From Bacillota bacterium (GTDB taxonomy: Bacteria; Bacillota; Clostridia; Oscillospirales; Acutalibacteraceae): a stretch of DNA of 6,231 bases. The DNA lies in the NCBI GenBank assembly GCA_023391275.1, contig JAEWBE010000069.1, positions 1 to 6,231 on the forward strand, written 5' to 3'. Below, one piece after another: positions 1 to 5,519 of this stretch. The notes under the pieces are model-generated. The model was not told the origin of the DNA, ran no database searches, and worked only from the letters and a program-made list of their open reading frames with translations. Made by a program: the position numbers and the translations under genes. Every line of letters begins with the position of its first letter. Positions within the stretch are counted from its first letter, which is position 1.

Positions 1-194
1 ATACCATTGGATGCGGAGATTGCTATCTGGCCGGTTTTGTCCATGGGCTGTCAAAGAATTTATCCATTGAAGATACCATCCGAACCGCGACCGCTGTTTC
101 CGCGGCCACAGCGGAATCCAGATCATCCGTTGGGTTCAGTATGGAACGCGCGCAGGAATTGATCCCGCTTGTGAAAATTAATAAGTTAAACTAA
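1..194 (+). CDS. PfkB-family sugar kinase, C-terminal fragment (5' end outside window)
   Basis: The reading frame is open from base 3 to a TAA at 192-194 and gives the last 63 residues of a protein that begins upstream. The fragment opens with TIGCGDCYLAGF, a variant of the PfkB/ribokinase signature 2 (usually GAGDxxxAGF). Its Asp (fragment residue 6) is the family's catalytic base, and the Gly-rich turn forms the anion hole for phosphate transfer. A helical tail follows, with an Ala-rich ATAVSAATAES segment as in hexose and hexose-phosphate kinases of the 1-phosphofructokinase/tagatose-6-phosphate kinase branch. The substrate cannot be set from so little sequence. The stop lies 20 bases before the aldolase start, so the two genes are very likely co-transcribed. 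The Cys in place of Ala and the Cys after Asp are mildly unusual. The family call is solid; the subfamily call is inference. Confidence 0.85.
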   Translation, partial: TIGCGDCYLAGFVHGLSKNLSIEDTIRTATAVSAATAESRSSVGFSMERAQELIPLVKINKLN

Positions 195-214
195 ATTTTA
201 AAGGAGTCTGTGTC

Positions 215-820
215 ATGAGTAATTTATCCTATATTGAGATGAGAGAAGAAATGGTAACTGTCGCGAAAATGATGTGGGATCGCAGATTAACCAACGCCGC
301 CGGCGGTAACTTTGCCGCCCGTGTGGACGACAATCGTATCCTCATCACTCCCTCTTTAATGTCCGAGCGGCATCACTGTGTTTTAAAACCCGAAGATATA
401 CTGCTGATTGATTATGACATGCAGATTTTGGAGGGAAATGGGAAGCTTTCCCGGGAAGGTTTAATGCACATGTTAATTCTGAAGAATTTTAAAGAAATCG
501 GAAGTACGATCCATGCGCACCCATTTTACTGCATGCCGTTCGTCGCACAGGCAAAGCCGATTCCAAATGTGACGGAAGCCACCATGGGTAGGGGCCCCGT
601 CGGATGTATTGAATGGACAAAAGCCTATACGCCGGAACTTTCCCAAAATGTGTACCAGTACTTTGAAGATCATCGGGAATTGGCAGTGAGGAAGCCTATT
701 GGCGTTATTATGCCCCTTCACGGTGTTGTTGTTTCCGGGCCGGATATCTATATGGCTTACAGCATGCTGGAAAGAATCGAAACCGACGCATACTGTACCA
801 TCGTCGCAAAAGACATCTGA
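215..820 (+). CDS. class II aldolase/adducin family protein, L-fuculose-1-phosphate aldolase-like
   Basis: This 201-residue protein should be a zinc-dependent cytoplasmic aldolase that splits a ketose 1-phosphate into DHAP and an aldehyde. Visible landmarks are NAAGGNFAAR (27-36), the phosphate-binding loop of the family, and LSREGLMH, with Glu81 at the position of catalytic Glu73 of E. coli FucA. The zinc ligands are His100 and His102 in IHAHP and His169 in PLHG. The spacing Glu81 to His100 is 19 residues, exactly as in FucA. A Glu rather than Asp at position 81 favours aldolase over AraD-type epimerase. The protein stops about 28 residues before the FucA C-terminus, so the tail carrying FucA Tyr209 is absent. 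AAGGAG at 201-206 lies 8 bases before the ATG and supports this start. It sits between two sugar kinase genes in one operon. Substrate is uncertain: fuculose-1-P, rhamnulose-1-P or another ketose 1-phosphate. Confidence 0.9.
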   Translation: MSNLSYIEMREEMVTVAKMMWDRRLTNAAGGNFAARVDDNRILITPSLMSERHHCVLKPEDILLIDYDMQILEGNGKLSREGLMHMLILKNFKEIGSTIHAHPFYCMPFVAQAKPIPNVTEATMGRGPVGCIEWTKAYTPELSQNVYQYFEDHRELAVRKPIGVIMPLHGVVVSGPDIYMAYSMLERIETDAYCTIVAKDI

Positions 821-917
821 TTCCCTAAAAAGCCCTTAAGGAACCAGGAAATATGTTGCACCGAGCCGGATGATTACATAAGCTGATTAAACAGGATTAG
901 AGGGTGGGTTGATACAG
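821..917 (+). other. short intercistronic gap without promoter or terminator
   Basis: These 97 bases separate the aldolase stop from the kinase start. A small CCTTAAGG palindrome near 834-841 is the only symmetry seen. There is no hairpin followed by a T-run and no convincing -35/-10 pair, so the kinase is most likely read from the same transcript as the aldolase. Confidence 0.45.
900..908 (+). promoter_or_regulatory. ribosome binding site that decides the kinase start
   Basis: The purine-rich run GAGGGTGGG ends 9 bases before the ATG at 918. It ends immediately before a possible TTG start at 909, which would leave only a 4-base gap from GAGGG. The family's usual N-terminus (Met, two or three residues, then AFDLGASSG) also fits the ATG at 918. 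Confidence 0.55.
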
Positions 918-2384
918 ATGAATCTATTAGCTTTTGATTTAGGCGCCAGCAGCGGGAAATTATTTTTAGCGGAACTTTCGGATGGAAAAGTATCATTTCA
1001 GGAAATTCATCGCTTCGAAAACAGCGCATATTCTATCAGCGGCGGTTTATATTGGGATATTATCTATCTTTATCAGCAGATGAACGAGGGCATTCAAAAA
1101 GCGATCGACCTCACGGGCGACCGGATTGATTCCTTCGGCATCGACTCCTTCTCAAACGACTTTGGATTTGTCGACAGCAACGGCGACCTGCTGTCCCCCG
1201 TGCGCTGCTATCGTGATAAACGGACGGAACGTTTTAAAAAGCAGATTTATGAAAAAATGTCTAAAGAACAGCTGCACGCCTGCAGCGGAAACCAAAACGC
1301 ACTGTTTAACACGTTGATGCAGCTGGCGGCAATGAAAGAAGCCGGGCAGGATATGATGTTTGAACACGGGCATAAAATGCTGTTTATCCCGGATTTACTG
1401 ATCTATTTTCTGACTGGAAAAACCAATGCCGAGTATACAATTTCCTCCGTAAGTCAAATGTTCAGCTTTCGAAAAGATAATTGGAGTGAAGAAATTCTGA
1501 GCGCCTATCAACTCCCCCGAGAAATGTTCGGGGAGCTGATAAAGCCAGGCACGGTAGTCGGGAATACACATTCATCCTATAATAAACAGATGAAAACCCG
1601 CGGATTCCCTGTAGTGGCGGTCTGTGAACACGACACCGCCTCGGCTTATCTCGCTTCCTGCTGCCGGACAGATTGTGCACTGATCAGCAGTGGAACCTGG
1701 GCACTGGTGGGAACGGAAATTGACCGGCCCATTATCACAGAAGAGACCTGCCGGTATAATTTCGCGAATGAGGGTGGTTATAACAGATACCGTTTGCTCC
1801 GCAATGTTATGGGATCATGGCTCATTCAGGAGGTAAAAAAATATTACAGGAGCCAAGGGCATGATTATAGCTACGATGAATTGGATCAATTGGCGCAATG
1901 TGCACCGGCGTTCCGGTACTTTATTGATGTAGATGACGAATTGTTCTTCCAACCCGGGAATATCCCGGAAAAAATCGGCGCCTACTGTATAAGCCGCTAT
2001 CACAGTCGCCCTGAAACAGTCGGAGCCATCGTCCGCTGCATTTATGAGAGCTTAGCGATGAAATACCGCTGGGTGATAGAAAAGCTCGAACACATCGTGC
2101 AAAAGCCCCTGCCGGTTATCAATATTCTTGGAGGCGGCTCGAAAGCGGAAATGATGTGCCAGTTCACGGCCAATGCATGCAAAAAAAATGTGTTGTCCGG
2201 CCCGGCGGAAGCAAGCGCAATCGGTAATATTTCTGTTCAGCTTTTAGCACTGCATGCGGTTTCCTCCATTGATCAGGCGACAGAACTGATGCAGAACACC
2301 TACAAAATCAAAACTTATTCCCCAGCCGATGTGGAACGCTGGGAAACGGAATATAAAAACTATCTGAAACAATTTGGCGGCTGA
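918..2384 (+). CDS. FGGY-family carbohydrate kinase, rhamnulokinase (RhaB)-like
   Basis: This 488-residue protein (E. coli RhaB is 489) should phosphorylate a ketose at C1 with ATP, supplying the substrate for the aldolase encoded just upstream. The N-terminal FGGY domain opens with AFDLGASSGK (residues 5-14), the RhaB-type phosphate-1 motif. The C-terminal domain shows EHDTASA with Asp239 as the expected catalytic base, SSGTWALVG (from 257), NEGG (284-287), and the adenosine motif ILGGGSKAEMMCQ, followed by GPAEASAIGN. The sugar-site motif is odd: where E. coli RhaB has GIDTWGVDF, this protein has GIDSFSNDF (residues 74-82). Both Asp residues are kept, but Trp-Gly-Val is replaced by Phe-Ser-Asn. 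This suggests a subfamily with a different or broader ketose. The start was set at ATG 918, not TTG 909, because of ribosome-site spacing. Family membership is sure; L-rhamnulose as substrate is only a possibility. Confidence 0.9.
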   Translation: MNLLAFDLGASSGKLFLAELSDGKVSFQEIHRFENSAYSISGGLYWDIIYLYQQMNEGIQKAIDLTGDRIDSFGIDSFSNDFGFVDSNGDLLSPVRCYRDKRTERFKKQIYEKMSKEQLHACSGNQNALFNTLMQLAAMKEAGQDMMFEHGHKMLFIPDLLIYFLTGKTNAEYTISSVSQMFSFRKDNWSEEILSAYQLPREMFGELIKPGTVVGNTHSSYNKQMKTRGFPVVAVCEHDTASAYLASCCRTDCALISSGTWALVGTEIDRPIITEETCRYNFANEGGYNRYRLLRNVMGSWLIQEVKKYYRSQGHDYSYDELDQLAQCAPAFRYFIDVDDELFFQPGNIPEKIGAYCISRYHSRPETVGAIVRCIYESLAMKYRWVIEKLEHIVQKPLPVINILGGGSKAEMMCQFTANACKKNVLSGPAEASAIGNISVQLLALHAVSSIDQATELMQNTYKIKTYSPADVERWETEYKNYLKQFGG

Positions 2385-2395
2385 AGGTGATTTCG

Positions 2396-2407
2396 TTAAC
2401 TGCTGAT
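2396..2407. repeat. left arm of a 12-bp inverted repeat, candidate operator
   Basis: TTAACTGCTGAT here is the exact reverse complement of ATCAGCAGTTAA at 2532-2543, 124 bases further on. It lies 12 bases after the kinase stop and about 80 bases upstream of the deoR -35 box. Together with the right arm it brackets the deoR promoter, which is suited to DNA looping by a multimeric DeoR-type repressor. Operator function is inference. Confidence 0.5.
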
Positions 2408-2487
2408 ACCGACTGCAATTTATCTGCCCCTTACCGGATCGATTGTATTTGCTTTTGAGAATTGAACGAAGTTGTGGATAAGGTATA

Positions 2488-2516
2488 TTGACTATTTCCG
2501 TATTTGTTGATATCAT
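2488..2516 (+). promoter_or_regulatory. sigma-A-type promoter of the deoR-family gene
   Basis: TTGACT (2488-2493) and TATCAT (2511-2516) each differ from consensus at one base and are separated by exactly 17 bases. TGA directly before the -10 box makes it an extended -10 element. Transcription would start near 2523, leaving a leader of about 46 bases. The regulator can therefore be made independently of the operon ahead of it. Confidence 0.7.
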
Positions 2517-2531
2517 AAATTATATTGTTTA

Positions 2532-2543
2532 ATCAGCAGTTAA
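2532..2543. repeat. right arm of the 12-bp inverted repeat, candidate operator
   Basis: ATCAGCAGTTAA lies about 9 to 20 bases downstream of the predicted deoR start point, a place where a bound repressor would block transcription. It matches the complement of 2396-2407 at all 12 positions. A chance 12-mer pair within a 184-base gap is unlikely, roughly one in a thousand by simple counting. Binding by the adjacent DeoR protein is inferred. Confidence 0.5.
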
Positions 2544-2568
2544 GCTTTAAAGGAAGTGACGGGGACCA

Positions 2569-3357
2569 ATGTACAGTATTGAACGAAAATTGGAGATCAT
2601 CCAAATGCTGGAGCAATCAGGCAGTGTGGATGTAAATGTTCTCGCAGAAAAATTCAAGACATCAAAAGAAACAATCCGGCGCGACTTGCGTGAGTTGGAA
2701 ATTGACGGCGCACTAACACGCACGCACGGAGGCGCCGTCTTAAATAAAACGAATGATCAGGAATCCTCCCGGGAATATCCCGTGGCGATTCGCGGAATTC
2801 AGCGCTTTGCTGAAAAAAAGCAAATCTGCAAAAAGGCTGCCTCATTCATACAGGATAATGACACCATTTTCGTAGATAACAGTTCGACAATGCTGTATTT
2901 GGCAGAATTTATTCCCCCGGAAAAAAACATTACCGTAATTACAAATTCTATAAAGTTTCTGTTGGAAGCCTCCAAAAGCTTCAGTCCAAATCATGTTTTT
3001 GTTTGCCTGGGCGGGATTTTTAAAGAGAATAACCTCTCCGTATACGGCAACATCTGTTTGAAAAATGCGGAAGAATATTTTCCTGATAAAACATTTATTT
3101 CCTGCGCTGGCATCAGTCCGCGCAACATGCTGGCTGACTCGAGTATTCAGGAAATCAACATCAAACGGGTCATGATGGAACGCGCCAGGGAAGTTTTTTT
3201 ACTGGCTGACTATACAAAATTCCAAAAATCCGGCTCTATTTTCCTGACAGGGTTTGATTCGGTAAACTATGTAATAACCGACGATAAAGCCGACCTGTCC
3301 AGTCTTGGCTATTTGGAAAAAAACAACATAAAACTTATTGTAAGTGATATGCAGTAA
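2569..3357 (+). CDS. DeoR/GlpR-family transcriptional regulator of the sugar operon
   Basis: This 262-residue protein has the full DeoR-family architecture at the usual length. An N-terminal winged helix-turn-helix spans about residues 4-57 and ends in the signature ETIRRDLRELEIDGALTRTH with GGAV just after. The recognition helix lies around 33-42. The C-terminal sugar-phosphate sensor domain (about 77-240) shows DNSST (103-107) in the place of the usual DxGST phosphate loop, TNS (125-127), LGG (147-149), and DYTKF (214-218) with the conserved Lys217. Such proteins normally repress their operon and release DNA on binding a phosphorylated intermediate. Here that intermediate is probably the ketose 1-phosphate or a product of the neighbouring enzymes. 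AAAGGAAG at 2549-2556 is rather far from the ATG, and GGGGA at 2561-2565 rather close, so initiation may be modest. It has its own promoter and likely controls itself and the operon upstream. Confidence 0.93.
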   Translation: MYSIERKLEIIQMLEQSGSVDVNVLAEKFKTSKETIRRDLRELEIDGALTRTHGGAVLNKTNDQESSREYPVAIRGIQRFAEKKQICKKAASFIQDNDTIFVDNSSTMLYLAEFIPPEKNITVITNSIKFLLEASKSFSPNHVFVCLGGIFKENNLSVYGNICLKNAEEYFPDKTFISCAGISPRNMLADSSIQEINIKRVMMERAREVFLLADYTKFQKSGSIFLTGFDSVNYVITDDKADLSSLGYLEKNNIKLIVSDMQ

Positions 3358-3451
3358 TCCTTGAAAACGAACTTTTTAAGCAAATCGAATATGACCTTAT
3401 ACGTCACCTGATATGTGTGGTAAATTTTTGACACGCTGTAATGAATTTGAC
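3358..3451. other. untranslated stretch after deoR
   Basis: Ninety-four bases between the deoR stop and the first hairpin. A cre-like TTGAAAACG occurs at 3361-3369 but has no promoter beside it. No gene or clear structure is seen. Confidence 0.4.
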
Positions 3452-3510
3452 GGACTCATCTGAAACTCTTCTGTACTTGGTGCTGAAGTATTTCTCCTGA
3501 GTCCTTTTTT
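3452..3510 (+). terminator. probable intrinsic terminator of deoR with a long rod-like hairpin
   Basis: GGACTCA (3452-3458) pairs perfectly with TGAGTCC (3498-3504), and six Ts follow directly (3505-3510). The large interior can also fold: GAAA (3462-3465) with TTTC (3491-3494), and TACTT (3474-3478) with AAGTA (3486-3490). This leaves an 8-base bulge and a 7-base loop. The placement 95 bases after deoR and the T-run fit a terminator. The size and internal pairing are more than a plain terminator needs. Confidence 0.65.
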
Positions 3511-3635
3511 GTATTTCCAAATGTGTATTTTGCATGAGCTATGAGCCGGGCGGACACTCTGCACACAGAACAGTGCAACGCCCGTACACCCGATTAAGCA
3601 GGCCTAAGGTGTCATCACAAAATAATCAAAGAGCG
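3511..3635. other. non-coding stretch with an unexplained hairpin
   Basis: No ORF here has a ribosome site or a recognisable protein. CGGGCG (3547-3552) pairs perfectly with CGCCCG (3579-3584). Within the loop, GCAC (3561-3564) can pair with GTGC (3573-3576), giving a two-tier stem. The segment is visibly richer in G+C than the bases around it. No T-run follows, so it is not a terminator, and I do not recognise a riboswitch class or tRNA. Confidence 0.35.
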
Positions 3636-3665
3636 CTGACGCTGCAGATGCATTCTGCATATAAT
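3636..3665 (+). promoter_or_regulatory. candidate promoter for the small membrane peptide gene
   Basis: A perfect TATAAT lies at 3660-3665, with CTGACG (3636-3641, four of six consensus bases) 18 bases upstream. Transcription would start near 3672, leaving an 89-base leader before the ATG at 3761. The spacer contains the symmetric element GCAGATGCATTCTGC (3644-3658), a possible operator. Confidence 0.5.
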
Positions 3666-3704
3666 AATAAATCACTCCTCTTAAAATTTTCGGCAGATAT
3701 CTTA

Positions 3705-3714
3705 TGGTTAACCA
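3705..3714. repeat. 10-bp perfect palindrome TGGTTAACCA in the leader
   Basis: TGGTTAACCA is fully symmetric and lies about 33 to 43 bases after the predicted start point of the peptide transcript. It could be an operator half-site pair or chance; no further evidence is visible. Confidence 0.25.
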
Positions 3715-3760
3715 AAATAAAATTCGTCAATCACACATTAATTACATAAGGAGAATCTTT

Positions 3761-3859
3761 ATGCCTGATTTTCTTATCTTCATTTTGGGCTTTATTGCGG
3801 GAGGACTTTTCATGCTTGTTGTCATGTGCTTACTGCAAATTAATGATAAAAACAGATAG
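3761..3859 (+). CDS. 32-residue single-span membrane peptide, DUF3789-like
   Basis: This short gene runs from ATG 3761 to TAG 3857-3859. AAGGAG at 3748-3753, 7 bases before the ATG, is an ideal ribosome site and the best evidence that it is translated. The peptide starts MPDF and has one hydrophobic segment, about residues 4-25. That segment contains a GFIAGG glycine pattern and the ending VMCLLQIN, followed by the polar tail DKNR. A very short protein of this shape, with Gly-rich span, MCLLQ and charged end, resembles the DUF3789 small proteins known from Bacillota and their phages or mobile elements; this match is from memory. It should sit in the cytoplasmic membrane; its role is unknown. 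It has a candidate promoter upstream and a terminator 52 bases downstream, so it looks like a stand-alone unit. Confidence 0.75.
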   Translation: MPDFLIFILGFIAGGLFMLVVMCLLQINDKNR

Positions 3860-3910
3860 CCGGAATTCTCCAATCATAATCACTGCCTCTTATATAGACA
3901 TTAAAAAGGA

Positions 3911-3958
3911 CAGCCATGCCGCCCGAATTCTTAACGGGCCGCATGGCTGCGCGGTTTT
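3911..3958. terminator. bidirectional intrinsic terminator between converging units
   Basis: The arm at 3911-3925 (CAGCCATGCCGCCCG) pairs with 3935-3949 (CGGGCCGCATGGCTG) in a 15-bp stem with one C:C mismatch and a 9-base loop. In the minus direction the stem is followed three bases later by a T5 run (complement of 3903-3907), a good terminator for the PIG-L gene, whose stop is 7 bases away. In the plus direction TTTT follows at 3955-3958, weaker but adequate for the small peptide transcript. Confidence 0.85.
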
Positions 3959-5519
3959 ATGTATTCTTATTCTCTGTACGCCGCAATTGGGCTGTTGGCA
4001 ATGATTTTACATGTGTATCTTTGTTTTTCAGAATAAGTCCTCTTATCATCTTTCTTTTCAGTCTCATAAAAAATCTTGCTGTTTCAAGGGAACACTGTTC
4101 CAGAAAAGCTGCAGCATAATATCCAACATCTATTTCAGCATCGGTATTTCGATCTGACGAATAAGTTCTTGCAATATAACTTAAATCTGGATTTTCTCTT
4201 TTCTCATAAATCTCCAGTTCGGTTAATCCCGCACAATCACCGATGGACTCAGTAATCTGAAAGGATAATGACTTAATATTATACTGTGTGCTGAATTCCA
4301 CGACGGTCTCTGAACCGCAATGATTTAACGGCCCGGTCTCAACACGAAAACCATTGTCAAATTGAATAATCCCATTTTGTATATGATCTTCCAAACTGAA
4401 ATTTTCATAAAAAGACAAACATGAAACACTGACAGGGTTGTAAAAAAAGAAAGTTACTGTTTTTAACGGATCTGTTTTATCCGGGGTCCAAACGCAATCT
4501 CCAAATATCCCGATCCCTTTTTGCTGCGTGTTGACATCGGGGCAATCGATCAGTTTAAAATCATTTAGAAAAGTACAGTCTCCGGACGAGGCCTGAATTT
4601 TCGCCTGATAGGACAAGCTGTTTGTTTTTCTCAGCCAATAAACAATATCTGCGTTACATATTCTATCAATTCTAAATCTTGCGCTCTGCGTTCTATGCTC
4701 TTTTGCAGATTTGTAAATAATATTTTTTTTAATCATTAATGTCTGTGTTTCTGCAGAAGGTTCAAACCGGATTCTGTCGGCCCACGTATAAGCAGGCACG
4801 TCTGTTTCAAACCGGGCATCATTGACCAGTTCCTTGGACGGTAAGCAGGTTGCTTTCCCTGGAATTTTATAATAATCTTTCGGCCCATTCCATACGCCGC
4901 CGTAAGCAAATTTCTTCAATACAACCGGTTTATAATCGTTCTTTGCTTTTAAAATGTCCCCCATTACTTCTTCGAACATTAAGGAAGTGCATCTGTGATC
5001 CGGATGCCAGTCAAAGTCAACAACAACTAAAACATCGGCCAATAGATCAAGTATCACATCCATCATATCCTGTTTATAGTTTTTCCTTGTGTATTCATAA
5101 TGGCAGCCGGACTTAGTGAACCGATACTCCGGATGAGTTTTCAGACCATAAGTTTGCCTGCGGCCGCCCATCGATTCTATCGCCGTTTCGTCTTTTGCAT
5201 TATAAATATGTTTCTTCCCTTTCCAATCATCCCCGTATCCCATAAATATGATATTTTTTTCATCCACGCCCAATACGCGCAAAGCGTTGATTGCTTCTTT
5301 TAACCGTCGCTCCCCTTCATAGATGTAATAATCACCGTTTGTTGTAAACAGCACATGAACCTCATTGTTTGTTTGCGTTAATTGACAGATCAATTGGCCG
5401 GCAATATTAATTTCATCGTCCGGATGCGGGACAATAATCAAATACTTTTTTTGCAATTGCATCTTATTATCTTCTTTCGTATAATTACAGCTCTGTATTT
5501 TAATTGATTTTACGGTCAT
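3957..5519 (-). CDS. PIG-L (LmbE-like) family zinc deacetylase with extra C-terminal beta-rich domain
   Basis: The 520-residue protein begins with a PIG-L/LmbE deacetylase domain, residues about 24-290. These cytoplasmic zinc enzymes remove acetyl groups from N-acetylglucosamine-type sugars. IIVPHPDDE places His32, Asp34 and Asp35 at the metal and catalytic positions, and DFDWHPDHR gives His172 and His175, matching His144 and His147 of MshB. EHRTQSA (274-280) matches the usual end of the domain. Residues about 300-440 form a beta-strand-rich region ending SFQITESIGDCAGLTELEIY, which reads like a galactose-binding/F5-8 type C fold and may bind glycan. The last 80 residues are basic and unassigned. 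No signal peptide is seen. ATG 5519 shares its A with the flippase TAA, implying coupling, but has no ribosome site. Met20 (ATG 5462-5460), with GAAAGAAG upstream, is an alternative start closer to typical family N-termini. The substrate is probably a glycan of this locus. Confidence 0.88.
   Translation of the reverse strand: MTVKSIKIQSCNYTKEDNKMQLQKKYLIIVPHPDDEINIAGQLICQLTQTNNEVHVLFTTNGDYYIYEGERRLKEAINALRVLGVDEKNIIFMGYGDDWKGKKHIYNAKDETAIESMGGRRQTYGLKTHPEYRFTKSGCHYEYTRKNYKQDMMDVILDLLADVLVVVDFDWHPDHRCTSLMFEEVMGDILKAKNDYKPVVLKKFAYGGVWNGPKDYYKIPGKATCLPSKELVNDARFETDVPAYTWADRIRFEPSAETQTLMIKKNIIYKSAKEHRTQSARFRIDRICNADIVYWLRKTNSLSYQAKIQASSGDCTFLNDFKLIDCPDVNTQQKGIGIFGDCVWTPDKTDPLKTVTFFFYNPVSVSCLSFYENFSLEDHIQNGIIQFDNGFRVETGPLNHCGSETVVEFSTQYNIKSLSFQITESIGDCAGLTELEIYEKRENPDLSYIARTYSSDRNTDAEIDVGYYAAAFLEQCSLETARFFMRLKRKMIRGLILKNKDTHVKSLPTAQLRRTENKNT

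Noticed and set aside
184..206. Similarity between the stretch before the aldolase and the one before deoR (AGTTAA then TTTAAAGGA)
   Set aside because: The shared part is mostly A/T bases plus the ribosome site, and the ATCAGC half of the candidate operator is missing there.
909..917. TTG start for the FGGY kinase
   Set aside because: TTG is a weaker start, its ribosome-site spacing is too short, and family N-termini fit the ATG at 918.
1683..1691. Partial copy ATCAGCAGT of the candidate operator inside the kinase gene
   Set aside because: Only 9 of 12 bases match, and they encode part of the conserved SSGTW motif, so protein constraint explains them.
3361..3376. cre-like site for catabolite repression
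   Set aside because: It matches the consensus with one mismatch but lies right after the deoR stop with no promoter near it; an AT-rich chance match is likely.
3428..3442. TTGACA followed by TGTAAT as a promoter
   Set aside because: The two boxes are only 3 bases apart, and no -10 box lies at normal spacing from TTGACA.
3534..3749. 71-codon plus-strand ORF in the non-coding gap
   Set aside because: No ribosome binding site precedes its ATG, its composition is not protein-like, and it runs across the hairpin, promoter and leader of the next gene.
3795..4119. Two overlapping plus-strand ORFs over the terminator and the deacetylase 3' end
   Set aside because: They cross the bidirectional terminator and lie antisense to a well-supported gene; no ribosome sites or recognisable motifs.
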